Shown: one piece after another, positions 43,507 through 54,870 of the stretch | How the letters are laid out: the number at the start of each line of letters is the position of its first letter | How positions within the stretch are numbered: the first letter of the stretch is position 1 | Origin: Klebsiella africana | GTDB taxonomy: Bacteria; Pseudomonadota; Gammaproteobacteria; Enterobacterales; Enterobacteriaceae | Length of the DNA stretch: 64,000 nt | Assembly (NCBI RefSeq): GCF_020526085.1 | Contig: NZ_CP084874.1 | Coordinates: 4,402,001 to 4,466,000 of the forward strand | Direction of reading: 5' to 3' | Translations under genes and position numbers: made by a program | The notes under the pieces: generated by a model | Database searches by the model: none | The model's input: only the letters and a program-made list of their open reading frames with translations | Told to the model about the DNA's origin: nothing

Positions 43507-44787
43507 TTAGCCCATCATCAGCTTACGCAGCGCGGCGAAATCCGCCGGCAGGTTGTGAGACAGCAGCGGCAGGTCGGCGCGGTCGGCCAGCTCCTTCGGC
43601 AGCGGCAGAGTCTCCTGCAGGATCTCCTCCACGCTCTCTTTGAACTTCGCCGGATGCGCGGTGCCAAGGAACAAGCCGTACTCTCCCGGCTGCAGCTGAT
43701 CGCGCAGCGCGCGCCAGGCAATTGCCGCATGCGGCTCAGAGATGTAGCCAATGTCCTTCAGCTCGCGCATGGCCGCTTTGGTGGTCTCATCATCGACCGC
43801 GGCATAGCCCAGCTCGCTCAGGCGCCAGATTTTACGGCGGAACAGCTCTTCAACGCGCGGCCAGTTGTTCGGCTGGCTGACGTCCATGGCGTTGGACAGC
43901 GTCGCCTGGGTGGCTTTTGGCGCCCACTCGCCGCCCTGCAGATAGCGGGGAACGGTGTCGTTGGCGTTGGTGGCGGCAATAAAGCGCTTGATCGGCAGAC
44001 CCAGCGATTTCGCCAGCAAACCGGCGGTCAGATCGCCGAAGTTACCGCTCGGTACGGAAATCACCAGCTGATTGCGGGCTTCCTGCGGCAGCTGCGCCGC
44101 CGCTTCGAAATAGTAACAGATCTGCGCCAGCAGGCGGCTGATGTTGATGGAGTTAGCCGAGTTGAGACCCAGCGTCGCCTTCAGCTCTTCATCGTCAAAC
44201 GCCTGCTTCACCAGCGCCTGGCAGGCATCAAAGTCGCCATCAATCGCCACGGTTTCAATGTTGCCGCCGAGGGTACAGAACAGCTTCTCCTGCAGCGGAC
44301 TGATCTTGCCGCGCGGATAGAGGATCACTACCTTGACGTTCGGCAGACCGTAGAAGGCATGCGCCACCGCCGCCCCGGTGTCGCCAGAGGTCGCCGTGAG
44401 GATGGTGACCGGCTTATCGCCTGCGATATGGGTCAGCATCTGCGCCATAAAGCGGCCGCCGAAGTCCTTGAACGCCAGCGTAGGGCCATGGAATAGCTCC
44501 AGACAGCCGACATCCTCCTGCACCTTGCTTACCGGCGCAGGAAACGCAAACGCCGCGCGCACCCGCTGTTGCAGAACGTCCTGCGGGATCTCATCGCCGA
44601 TAAAGGCCGACAGGATTTTCGCGCTGCGGGTCACGAAATCCTGCTCCAGCATTTCGTCGATTTCTGTCAGGCTGAATTCCGGCAGATCGTGCGGAAAGAA
44701 CAGGCCCTGATGCTTGCCAAGTCCCTGGGTGACGGCCTGCGCAAAGCTGACCTGCTCATTGTGATCTTTTAAGTTATACAGTTTCAT
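43507..44787 (-). CDS. thrC: Threonine synthase ThrC
   Basis: ThrC converts O-phosphohomoserine to threonine with PLP. The product is 426 residues (E. coli 428, two extra at its C-terminus). The PLP lysine (about 107) is in HGPTLAFKDFGGRF, and the phosphate-binding SGDTGAAVAHAF and SVPSGNFGDLTAG are present. It follows thrB after 3 bases and ends the operon. Confidence 0.98.
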   Translation of the reverse strand: MKLYNLKDHNEQVSFAQAVTQGLGKHQGLFFPHDLPEFSLTEIDEMLEQDFVTRSAKILSAFIGDEIPQDVLQQRVRAAFAFPAPVSKVQEDVGCLELFHGPTLAFKDFGGRFMAQMLTHIAGDKPVTILTATSGDTGAAVAHAFYGLPNVKVVILYPRGKISPLQEKLFCTLGGNIETVAIDGDFDACQALVKQAFDDEELKATLGLNSANSINISRLLAQICYYFEAAAQLPQEARNQLVISVPSGNFGDLTAGLLAKSLGLPIKRFIAATNANDTVPRYLQGGEWAPKATQATLSNAMDVSQPNNWPRVEELFRRKIWRLSELGYAAVDDETTKAAMRELKDIGYISEPHAAIAWRALRDQLQPGEYGLFLGTAHPAKFKESVEEILQETLPLPKELADRADLPLLSHNLPADFAALRKLMMG

Positions 44788-44790
44788 TGG

Positions 44791-45720
44791 TTATCCCACT
44801 ACGCGTGCGCCCGCCGTGTCCAGCCGGCAAATATGAACAAAGCCTTCCTGATTCTGCAGATAATGCGCGGCCAGCCAGTCGGCGACGCGCTGCGCGGTGT
44901 CCGGTTTATCACACAACGCAAACAGCGTCGGGCCAGAGCCGGAGATACCGCAAGCCTGGGCACCTATCTCCATTGCCGCCTGACGCGCTTCGCTGAAGCC
45001 CGGCAGCAGTTTGGTTCGGTACGGTTCGGCAATCACATCTTTCATCAATTTTGCCGCCAGCTGCGGCTGACGGGTATAGCAGGCATGAATAAAGCCCGCG
45101 AGGTGGCGGCCATGGGCGATACAATCCTGGCGGCGGTACTGCGCCGGCAGAATCGCCCGCGCCTCAGCGGTGGAGACTTTAATCCCCGGGTAAGCCAGCA
45201 CCCACAGCCACTCATCAAACCCGGGCACCTGCTGGCTAATAATCCCATTCTCTTCGATCATTAACTGCATACCGCCAAGATAGCACGGCGCTACGTTATC
45301 GTAGTGAATACTGCCGGAGATACGCCCTTCCATCTCTCCCATCAGCGCCAGCATGCGTGTCTCGTTCAGCGGCTTACCGCAGAACTCGTTCATGGCCACC
45401 AGCGCAGCGACCACCGAGCAGGCGCTGGATCCCAGCCCGGAGCCGATCGGCATGTTTTTTTCCAGCGTCATCGCCACCGGTACCGTCTTACCGATTTCCC
45501 GGCAAAAGCTTTCCCAGCACTGGTAAACAATGTTCTCCTGCGGCGCCGTCGGCAGTTTGCTGGCGAAACGACCCAGATTCTGCAAGCTGAATTGCTCCGC
45601 CGCTTCGACAGTGACGTTATCGCCCAGCAGTGTGCCATCGACCGGCGTGACCGCCGCGCCCAACACATCAAACCCGACGCTCATGTTGGCACTGGAAGCC
45701 GGGGCATATACTTTGACCAT
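44791..45720 (-). CDS. thrB: Homoserine kinase ThrB
   Basis: ThrB phosphorylates homoserine. It is a GHMP kinase of 309 residues (E. coli 310). The ATP-binding motif [16 protein letters not shown] lies near residue 90, and the N-terminal [18 protein letters not shown] and C-terminal [12 protein letters not shown] are also family marks. One base separates it from thrA. Confidence 0.98.
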   Translation of the reverse strand: MVKVYAPASSANMSVGFDVLGAAVTPVDGTLLGDNVTVEAAEQFSLQNLGRFASKLPTAPQENIVYQCWESFCREIGKTVPVAMTLEKNMPIGSGLGSSACSVVAALVAMNEFCGKPLNETRMLALMGEMEGRISGSIHYDNVAPCYLGGMQLMIEENGIISQQVPGFDEWLWVLAYPGIKVSTAEARAILPAQYRRQDCIAHGRHLAGFIHACYTRQPQLAAKLMKDVIAEPYRTKLLPGFSEARQAAMEIGAQACGISGSGPTLFALCDKPDTAQRVADWLAAHYLQNQEGFVHICRLDTAGARVVG

Positions 45721-45721
45721 C

Positions 45722-48247
<2,526 letters not shown>

Positions 48248-48265
48248 CTGTGTTTCCTGTACGCG

Positions 48266-48334
48266 TCAGCCCGCACCGTTACCTGTGGTAATGGTGGTGG
48301 TGATAATGGTGGTAATCATGCCGATGCGATTCAT
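48266..48334 (-). CDS. thrL: thr operon leader peptide ThrL
   Basis: This 22-residue leader ([20 protein letters not shown], then AG) has 7 threonine and 5 isoleucine codons, so shortage of either charged tRNA stalls the ribosome and prevents termination downstream. E. coli ThrL has 21 residues with the same C-terminus (TTGNGAG). The N-terminal half differs: it has a second methionine and fewer threonines. The gene is too short for usual gene finders but is clear from position and codons. Confidence 0.95.
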
Positions 48335-48383
48335 GGATGTTGTGTACTCTGTATTTTTATCTGTCTGTGTGTCCTGCCTATAT

Positions 48384-48412
48384 TGGTTAAAGTATCTGCC
48401 GTCTTAAGTCAA
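48384..48412 (-). promoter_or_regulatory. thr operon promoter
   Basis: TTGACT (48407-48412) and TAACCA (48384-48389) on the minus strand are separated by 17 bases, about 50 bases before thrL. The sequence between the promoter and thrL is almost the same as in E. coli, as I recall it. Confidence 0.75.
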
Positions 48413-48545
48413 TGAATTTCTCAATTAACCCCATTTCAGCAGGCTTACGTATTTTCCCGCTGCCGTGAGAAAATACATCCAGATCGGCGGAATTCAGACC
48501 TCAAAAACAGCACAGATAACCATAACTAAAAAATATGACAGAGCT

Positions 48546-49232
48546 TTATTCTGGCAGGTTTTTTTCAATATCATGCAGCAAACGGTGCAACATTGCCGTG
48601 TCGCGCTGCTGCAGAAGGCCCATTCGTTGCGACAACCAGTCGGCCAGTTTGGCATCATCCTCCACGCCCAAACGCGAAAGTAACGCCAGGGTACGAGCAC
48701 GTAAGGCCTGCAGTTGATGCTGGTCTGCTGCATCGGCGGACGGCGTCGATTGTTGCATAAGCGATGCTAATTGATAACAGTAGACCATCACCGACTGGCC
48801 GAGATTCAGCGACGGATAATCCGCAGCCATCGGCACACCGGTCAACACATCAGCCAGCGCCAGCTCCTCATTGGTCAATCCGGCATCTTCACGACCAAAT
48901 ACCAGGGCAGTATGGTTCATCCACTGTGCCTTCTCCTCCAGCAGCGGCAACAGCTGCTGCGGCGTGGCGTAATAGTGAAAACGAGCGCGACTACGGGCGG
49001 TGGTGGCGACGGTAAAATCAACGTCATGCAGCGCCTCGGCAAGGGTGGGATAGGTGGTGATACCATCGAGGATGTCGCCTGAGCCATGCGCCACCCAGCG
49101 TGCCGCCGGCGCCAGATGGGCTTCACTGTCTACAATTCTTAGATCGCGAAATCCCATGGTTTTCATCGCCCTGGCGGCAGCGCCGACGTTCTCGGCCCGG
49201 GCAGGACCGACTAAAATGATCGTTAAACGCAT
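48546..49232 (-). CDS. yjtD: YjtD, TrmH/SpoU-family RNA methyltransferase (LasT)
   Basis: This 228-residue protein matches E. coli YjtD and has the SPOUT knot motifs ARAENVGAAARAMKTMG, ALVFGREDAGLTNEEL and YPSLNLGQSVMVYCYQLA. It is related to TrmJ, which methylates tRNA position 32; the target of YjtD is not established to my knowledge. It lies about 210 bases before thrL on the same strand. A hairpin with 8-base GTATTTTC and GAAAATAC arms (48449-48476) lies after its stop and may end its transcript. Confidence 0.93.
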   Translation of the reverse strand: MRLTIILVGPARAENVGAAARAMKTMGFRDLRIVDSEAHLAPAARWVAHGSGDILDGITTYPTLAEALHDVDFTVATTARSRARFHYYATPQQLLPLLEEKAQWMNHTALVFGREDAGLTNEELALADVLTGVPMAADYPSLNLGQSVMVYCYQLASLMQQSTPSADAADQHQLQALRARTLALLSRLGVEDDAKLADWLSQRMGLLQQRDTAMLHRLLHDIEKNLPE

Positions 49233-49572
49233 TGCGGTTTCTTTCTCTCTCTCAGGCGTTATCGAGGCGCTGCGCGCCCATTTTACGCGGTGAAAATTTA
49301 CAAATTTGCAACAAAAATCACTAAAATTGCGTTTTCTTATCCATAAAAAAATCTAAACTGTTCTCAGGAGGCCATCACAAGGAGTATGTTAACAGAACCC
49401 ATTTATCCATATGATGAGCAATGAAATTTCATCTGACGCATCGTTTCTCACATTGGATTCATCGTATTTATTAATTTATCCACGCAACTAGTTGAGCCGG
49501 GTAAAGATTGTGACTATAAAGAGCATGACGATGCAATGATTTCACAAGACTGTTAACGTGCTACAATTGAAC
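49233..49572. other. AT-rich gap between yjtD and the arcA control region
   Basis: About 340 bases, clearly AT-rich, with no recognised gene. It must hold the yjtD promoter on the minus strand and may hold upstream arcA promoters on the plus strand. Confidence 0.45.
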
Positions 49573-49586
49573 TTGATATATGTCAA
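49573..49586 (+). promoter_or_regulatory. FNR-like box upstream of arcA
   Basis: TTGATATATGTCAA matches the FNR consensus TTGAT-N4-ATCAA at 9 of 10 positions. It lies about 280 bases before the arcA ATG. FNR activates arcA in E. coli under anaerobic conditions. A -10-like TAAAAT at 49640-49645 would put the box near -72. Confidence 0.65.
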
Positions 49587-49627
49587 CGAAGCGTAGTTTT
49601 ATTGGGTGTTCGGCCTCTCTTAGCCTG

Positions 49628-49768
49628 TTATGTTGCTGTTAAAATGGTTAGGATGTCAGCCGTTTTTGACACCGTCGGGTCCAGAGGGAAAGTACCCACG
49701 ACCAAGCTAATGATGTTGTTGACGTTGATGGAAAGTGCATCAAGAACGCAATTACGTACTTTAGTCAT
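49628..49768 (-). CDS. yjjY: Small protein YjjY
   Basis: This 46-residue frame translates to MTKVRNCVLDALSINVNNII and continues SLVVGTFPLDPTVSKTADI, almost the same as E. coli YjjY as I recall it, in the same place and orientation between arcA and yjtD. The function is unknown. It is divergent from arcA and lies antisense to what is probably the arcA leader. Its conservation could reflect the protein, the opposite-strand leader RNA, or both. No strong ribosome site is seen before the ATG. Confidence 0.75.
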   Translation of the reverse strand: MTKVRNCVLDALSINVNNIISLVVGTFPLDPTVSKTADILTILTAT

Positions 49769-49863
49769 GTTACGCCGCGCATGTTAATTTGCGACATGCA
49801 GCAGGCAGGTCAGGGACTTTGGTACTTCCTGTTTCGATTTAGTTGGCAATTTAGGTAGCAAAC

Positions 49864-50580
49864 ATGCAGACCCCGCACATTCTTATCGTTGAAGACGAGT
49901 TGGTAACACGCAACACGTTAAAAAGTATTTTCGAAGCAGAAGGTTACGATGTATTCGAAGCGACCGATGGCGCGGAAATGCATCAGATCCTGTCTGAAAA
50001 TGATATCAACCTGGTGATCATGGATATCAACCTGCCGGGTAAAAATGGTCTTCTGCTGGCTCGCGAACTGCGCGAGCAGGCTGACGTCGCGCTGATGTTC
50101 TTAACCGGCCGCGACAACGAAGTGGATAAGATTCTTGGCCTCGAAATCGGCGCTGACGACTATATCACTAAACCGTTTAACCCGCGTGAACTGACTATCC
50201 GCGCACGTAACCTGCTCTCCCGTACCATGAACCTCGGTACCGTGAGCGAAGAGCGCCGCAGCGTGGAAAGCTACAAGTTCAATGGCTGGGAGCTCGATAT
50301 CAACAGCCGTTCCCTGGTGAGCCCGAACGGCGAGCAGTACAAGCTGCCGCGCAGTGAATTCCGCGCAATGCTGCACTTCTGCGAAAATCCGGGCAAAATT
50401 CAGTCTCGTGCCGAGTTGCTGAAGAAAATGACCGGTCGCGAGCTGAAGCCGCATGACCGTACCGTTGACGTGACCATTCGTCGGATTCGTAAACACTTCG
50501 AATCCACTCCGGATACCCCGGAAATCATCGCCACCATTCACGGTGAAGGTTACCGTTTCTGTGGCGATCTGCAGGAATAA
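49864..50580 (+). CDS. arcA: Response regulator ArcA
   Basis: ArcA is the regulator of the ArcB-ArcA anoxic redox control system; phosphorylated ArcA represses respiratory and TCA genes. The product is 238 residues. The receiver domain carries the phosphorylated aspartate 54 ([10 protein letters not shown]) and the switch lysine in TKPFNPREL. The OmpR-type winged helix follows and ends with [15 protein letters not shown]. The gene has a long upstream region with an FNR-like box and a terminator 28 bases after the stop. Confidence 0.99.
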   Translation: MQTPHILIVEDELVTRNTLKSIFEAEGYDVFEATDGAEMHQILSENDINLVIMDINLPGKNGLLLARELREQADVALMFLTGRDNEVDKILGLEIGADDYITKPFNPRELTIRARNLLSRTMNLGTVSEERRSVESYKFNGWELDINSRSLVSPNGEQYKLPRSEFRAMLHFCENPGKIQSRAELLKKMTGRELKPHDRTVDVTIRRIRKHFESTPDTPEIIATIHGEGYRFCGDLQE

Positions 50581-50607
50581 TACGATTTATTCCTCAGCCA
50601 TGATGTG

Positions 50608-50636
50608 AAAACGGCGCCCTGAGGGCGCCGTTTTTT
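50608..50636 (+). terminator. arcA terminator (bidirectional with creD)
   Basis: AAAACGGCGCCC, loop TGA and GGGCGCCGTTTTTT form a strong hairpin. It ends 6 bases before the convergent creD stop. Confidence 0.95.
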
Positions 50637-50642
50637 ATGCTG

Positions 50643-52001
50643 TTATTCTTTCCAGAGACGCAGTTTCTCGTCATCAGCAGCCGGCGGCGGGGGCACGCTG
50701 CCTTTCGGCAACGATAACGCATACCAGTCCACCCGGCGGGTCAAAAACATCAGGGCACTCAGCGCCAGCGCCAGCACCCCTGTCCCCAGCAGCAGCGCGC
50801 TGTCCTCAGAATGCAGCAGAAACCACATGACCCCATCCAGCAACAGTAACGCGGCGACAAACAACAGACTGTTGCGCCATCCCCTGAGCACCGCCTGGAG
50901 GTAGATCCCGTTCATCACCGCGCCAGACAGGCTGGCCGCCAGCCAGGCAGCGGTAAAACCGACGTGCTCTGAGAGCGCCAGTAGCACCAGGTAAAACAGT
51001 ACCAATGATAATCCTACCAGCAAATATTGCATCGGATGCAGGGGGCGACGGGTCAGGCTCTCGAACACGAAAAAAGCCATAAACGTCAGTCCGATCAACA
51101 GAATGGCATATTTTGTCGCCCGATCGGTTAGCTGATACTGGTCGGCAAGCGACATCACATCGGCACTGAACGCCGGTAGCCGCAACCACGGGATCTCCAT
51201 ATCATCCTTGAAATAGCTGCCCATGTCGTTGGCAAACCAGCTGCTTTGCCAGTGGGCGCGATAGCCGGCAGCATTCACTTCCCTTTTCGTTGGCAGGAAG
51301 CTGCCGAGAAAGCCGGGATGCGGCCAGTTACTGCTCAGTTGCAGCTCGCTATTGCGCCCAAGCGGCACCAGCGAAAATTCCCCCGTCCCGTTCAGATCGA
51401 GTGAAAAGGCTATCTCAAGCGGCTTGTTGTCCAGCGCCAGCGCAGGCATCGGCATATGGATACCCGCACCATCGCCGCTTATCCCCAGCCCCGGCTCCAC
51501 GCTTAATACGGTGCCGTTGACTTGCGGAGCATGGATTGCGCCTATCCCACGAGCATCCCCAACGCTCACCACCAGCCGCGGCTGGCCTAAGACGATATTC
51601 GTTTTTCTCAGCGCCGCCAGACGCAGCGGATCAAACGAGGCCTTAATCTGCAAGGCGTTGTGCCAGACCTGGCCGCTGTAGATGCCCACCCTCCTCGACT
51701 CCACGGTCTGTTTGCCGTTGACCGCCAGCGACTCCGGCAGCCAGTAGTACACCCAGCTCCGCTGATAGTTGACCTCTTTTTGGTTCTCCATGCGGGACAG
51801 CGTCTCGGTCACCGGAATGGCGATCAGCGGCCCAGCAAGTTTTTGCGAGCCGCTGGTGCTTTGCTCGATGGCCTCCACTACTTCGCTGCGATAATCCGCC
51901 CGCTCATTAATAAGCTCCCTGACCATCATTAGCGGCAAGGACAACAACAGTACGCAACCTAATAAGGTAGTGATTTTCCAGAATAACGGTGATTTTAGCA
52001 T
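50643..52001 (-). CDS. creD: Inner-membrane protein CreD
   Basis: CreD is a CreBC-regulated membrane protein linked to cell-envelope integrity and colicin E2 tolerance; its molecular role is unclear. With the start MLKSPLFWKITTL at 52001 the product is 452 residues (E. coli 450). An N-terminal segment anchors a large periplasmic part with SNWPHPGFLGSFLP and QSSWFANDMG; a cluster of C-terminal membrane helices includes RATKYAILLIGLTFMAFFVF. A cre tag lies just upstream. Confidence 0.96.
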   Translation of the reverse strand: MLKSPLFWKITTLLGCVLLLSLPLMMVRELINERADYRSEVVEAIEQSTSGSQKLAGPLIAIPVTETLSRMENQKEVNYQRSWVYYWLPESLAVNGKQTVESRRVGIYSGQVWHNALQIKASFDPLRLAALRKTNIVLGQPRLVVSVGDARGIGAIHAPQVNGTVLSVEPGLGISGDGAGIHMPMPALALDNKPLEIAFSLDLNGTGEFSLVPLGRNSELQLSSNWPHPGFLGSFLPTKREVNAAGYRAHWQSSWFANDMGSYFKDDMEIPWLRLPAFSADVMSLADQYQLTDRATKYAILLIGLTFMAFFVFESLTRRPLHPMQYLLVGLSLVLFYLVLLALSEHVGFTAAWLAASLSGAVMNGIYLQAVLRGWRNSLLFVAALLLLDGVMWFLLHSEDSALLLGTGVLALALSALMFLTRRVDWYALSLPKGSVPPPPAADDEKLRLWKE

Positions 52002-52061
52002 TGCCTTTCTCCCTATCATGATGGACTCACGATAGGGCGGCTATATGGGGAGAGTTTGAAG

Positions 52062-53486
52062 TTATGTGAAGGGACGGTGAAGTCGCAGCATGGCGACCAC
52101 GCCGCCTTCCGGGCGATTATGTAAACGGATATCGCCCTGATGCAGACGCGCCACTTCACGAACAAATGCCAGCCCAAGGCCGCTGCTCTTGTGGCCATCT
52201 TCACGCGGCAGCGAATAGAAGCGATCAAAGATCCGCTCCAGGGCATAGTCCGGAATACCGCATCCATTATCCATAACGCTCAGTTGCACTTCTTCATTTC
52301 GCTTCTCCGCCGTCAGAGCGATCTCGCCGCCGTGCGGGGTAAAATCAATCGCGTTATCGAGTAGATTGCCCAGCGCCTGGGCCAGCAGTTCATCATCGCC
52401 ATTCACCGTTATTCCGCTTCTTTGCCAGCGTAGCGTGATAGCTTTTGTTGTCAGGGCGACGTCGCGCTCTTCCGCCAGCCGTTGGTATAGCGCATCTATC
52501 GACACCGGCTGCTGCTTTATCTCCAGTCGGTTTTCCAGTCGCGCCTGCTGGAGTAACTGCTCCACCAGCAGTTGCATTCGGGTGTTCTGCGCGAGGATAG
52601 TAGCGGTAAACCGCGCCGCCACCTCAGGCGGCGGCCCTTCGCGCAGGATCTCCGCCGCGCCGCGGATGGCCGCCAGCGGGCTCTTCAGCTCGTGAGTCAG
52701 GTCATAGACATAGTTTTCGATGGCATTTTTGCCCTCGAGCTTCACCCGCATGCCCTCGAGGGCCTGGGCCAGCTTGCGCAATTCGCTGCTGCCAACCTCC
52801 GGCAGCGGCAGCGGGCGCTCAGCGGTCACCGAGTCCGCATAGCGCACCAGCTTGCCAATAGAGAAATTGATCCACCAGACAACACCGCAGCCAATCAACA
52901 ACGCAATGCCCAGCAGGGCACCGCCGGCCCAGAGGATCCGCCGCTCGCTGCGCTTAATAACTGGCGTCATCGCCAGATTGGGTTTCCCGACGCTCAGCAC
53001 GCCGATAATTCGCCCCTGATCCATCACCGGCGCGGCGATATACATCACCGAGCTGTTTTCGTCATGCGGATCGCTGCGCGTACTGCGCGCGCCGTACTGG
53101 CCGCGCAGGGTGAGCCAGACGTCGTTCCAGCGCGAATAGTCCTGGCCTGTTGCCTGCCCACTGGAGTCGAATACCACTTTGCCCTGAGCATCGGTCAGAT
53201 AGACACGGTACTCATTACGCACCTTGTTAATCCCGCTGATATTGGCGTTGAGCGGCTGCTGGTTAAGCTGGTGAAAGGCCTGCGCCAGCCTGCCCTGCTG
53301 CGGGTTTGCCACCAGCAGATCCTCACGCGCCAGCGCTGCCAGCAAGGTGGCGGTATCGTTGAGGGTTCCCTCTGTCGCCCGGCGCACGCCCGGCTTCACT
53401 TCCTGAACAAAGATCGACAGTACAAACCACGCGGCGATCGCGACGATAAGAAAATAGCCCAGCAGCAGGCGCATGCCGATGCGCAT
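52062..53486 (-). CDS. creC: Sensor histidine kinase CreC
   Basis: CreC phosphorylates CreB in response to growth and envelope or fermentation signals; the direct signal is unsettled. The product is 474 residues, as in E. coli. An N-terminal membrane segment, a periplasmic sensor domain, a second segment near residue 190 and a HAMP region precede the kinase core. The phosphorylated histidine is in THELKSPLAAIRGAAE; the ATP-binding boxes are NLLDNAIDFT, DNGCGIP and SSGLGLAFV. It overlaps the creB stop by one base. Confidence 0.97.
   Translation of the reverse strand: MRIGMRLLLGYFLIVAIAAWFVLSIFVQEVKPGVRRATEGTLNDTATLLAALAREDLLVANPQQGRLAQAFHQLNQQPLNANISGINKVRNEYRVYLTDAQGKVVFDSSGQATGQDYSRWNDVWLTLRGQYGARSTRSDPHDENSSVMYIAAPVMDQGRIIGVLSVGKPNLAMTPVIKRSERRILWAGGALLGIALLIGCGVVWWINFSIGKLVRYADSVTAERPLPLPEVGSSELRKLAQALEGMRVKLEGKNAIENYVYDLTHELKSPLAAIRGAAEILREGPPPEVAARFTATILAQNTRMQLLVEQLLQQARLENRLEIKQQPVSIDALYQRLAEERDVALTTKAITLRWQRSGITVNGDDELLAQALGNLLDNAIDFTPHGGEIALTAEKRNEEVQLSVMDNGCGIPDYALERIFDRFYSLPREDGHKSSGLGLAFVREVARLHQGDIRLHNRPEGGVVAMLRLHRPFT
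52066..52081 (-). promoter_or_regulatory. cre tag (CreB binding site) before creD
   Basis: On the minus strand TTCAC, six bases, then TTCAC matches the CreB consensus TTCAC-N6-TTCAC exactly. It lies inside the last codons of creC, about 65 bases before the creD start. This fits CreB activation of creD. Confidence 0.85.
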
Positions 53487-54175
53487 CAGCCACGCCCCAG
53501 GCTGTAGCCCATACCGCGATGGGTATTGATTGGCGCGATCTCCGGGTTCACGGCCCGCAGCTTAGCGCGTAGGGTTTTGATATGGGTATCGACGGTACGG
53601 TCGAGGCTTTCCCAGGCATCGCTCCACACCAGCTCCATCAGCTGCTGACGGGAGAAGACGCGACCGGGCGCGTGAAGCAGAGTTTTCAACAGCAGAAATT
53701 CGTAGCGCGTCAGGTTCAGCGGCTGGCCGAACCAGCTGATCGCCGCCGCCTGCTCATCGAGTACAAACTCGCCGACGCGTACCACCGGCGATGGCGCAGC
53801 AAACTTCTGCAGCCGCCGCAGCACGGTTCGCACCCGCGCGCAGACTTCGCGTGGTGAAAACGGCTTGGCGATGTAGTCGTCAGCGCCGATTTCCAGCCCC
53901 AGCAGCTTATCGACCTCGTCGCTACGCGCCGTCAAAAACAGCACCGGCAGCGCCGGATAACGCGTCAGCAGGCGCCGACAGAGCTCGAAGCCGCTGATAT
54001 CCGGCAAGCCGACGTCGAGGATGGCGACATCGGGCGCCTGATGCGCCGCCGCCTCCAGCGCTGGCAACCCGCGGCCAAAGACGCTGACCTGGAAGCCCTC
54101 CTGCTGCAGCATGTAAACCAGGGTATCCGCGATACTCTGTTCATCCTCAACTAACCAAATCCGTGGCTGCTGCAT
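53486..54175 (-). CDS. creB: Response regulator CreB
   Basis: CreB is an OmpR/PhoB-family regulator that binds cre tags. The product is 229 residues, the E. coli length. The receiver aspartate 54 lies in DVAILDVGLPD and the switch lysine in AKPFSPREV. The winged helix ends with INTHRGMGYSLGRG. It starts 12 bases after creA and overlaps creC (TGATG), so creABC is one unit. Confidence 0.97.
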   Translation of the reverse strand: MQQPRIWLVEDEQSIADTLVYMLQQEGFQVSVFGRGLPALEAAAHQAPDVAILDVGLPDISGFELCRRLLTRYPALPVLFLTARSDEVDKLLGLEIGADDYIAKPFSPREVCARVRTVLRRLQKFAAPSPVVRVGEFVLDEQAAAISWFGQPLNLTRYEFLLLKTLLHAPGRVFSRQQLMELVWSDAWESLDRTVDTHIKTLRAKLRAVNPEIAPINTHRGMGYSLGRG

Positions 54176-54187
54176 GCGCGCTCCCGT

Positions 54188-54661
54188 TTATTTATTCCAT
54201 GGCATGATCGGCACGGCGCTGATGGCGTTCTTCGGCGAACCATCAACCACTTTATCTGAATAGGTCAGGTAGACCAGCGCATTGCGCTTCGCATCATAGA
54301 AACGCACGACCTGCAGTTTTTTAAACACCAGCGAAGTGCGTTTCTGGAACACCACGTCGCCCTGGCTTTTGCCGTTTTTGATTTTATCCGTCAGCTCAAT
54401 CGGCCCAACCTGCTGGCAGGAAATCGCCGCGTCGGAGGTATCTTCCGCCAGACCCAGCCCGCCTTTGATACCGCCGGTTTTCGCCCGACTGATATAGCAG
54501 GTCACATTCTGCACATCCGGGTCGTCAAAGGCTTCGACGACAATTTTGTGATCCGGCCCTAACCATTTGAAGACCGTATCCACGGAACCAATCTGCTCCG
54601 CCTGAGCCAGTTGGCAGCCGGCCAGCAGCAGCAGGCCCATCGCAAACTTCTTGTATTTCAT
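54188..54661 (-). CDS. creA: CreA family periplasmic protein, possible lipoprotein
   Basis: CreA is a conserved secreted protein of unknown function, first gene of the cre operon. With the start at 54661 the product is 157 residues, the E. coli length. The mature part ([40 protein letters not shown]) is well conserved. The signal peptide carries LLLLAGC (cysteine 16), a full lipobox, and then a normal signal peptidase I site (AQA-EQ). As I recall, E. coli CreA has no cysteine there. The protein may therefore be lipid-anchored in this organism. Confidence 0.94.
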   Translation of the reverse strand: MKYKKFAMGLLLLAGCQLAQAEQIGSVDTVFKWLGPDHKIVVEAFDDPDVQNVTCYISRAKTGGIKGGLGLAEDTSDAAISCQQVGPIELTDKIKNGKSQGDVVFQKRTSLVFKKLQVVRFYDAKRNALVYLTYSDKVVDGSPKNAISAVPIMPWNK

Positions 54662-54870
54662 ATTGTTACCATTATTAAAAAATATAGCTGAGTGATTATC
54701 ACGCACTTGGCGGAAAAGGTTTATAGATCACAGCTTTACAAAATTATCGTTCAGTTCCACTGACCTACCGCATTTAAAAGCAAAAAAAACACTGAATGCT
54801 AAAACATCAAAAAATGCTATTATCCGCTACTTTAATATCAGGCACCTGTGTTTAAGGATGGGGACATTTT

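Noticed and set aside
49602..49787. 61-codon plus-strand frame before arcA
   Set aside because: It overlaps the conserved yjjY in antisense, begins with a GTG without a ribosome site, and matches nothing known.
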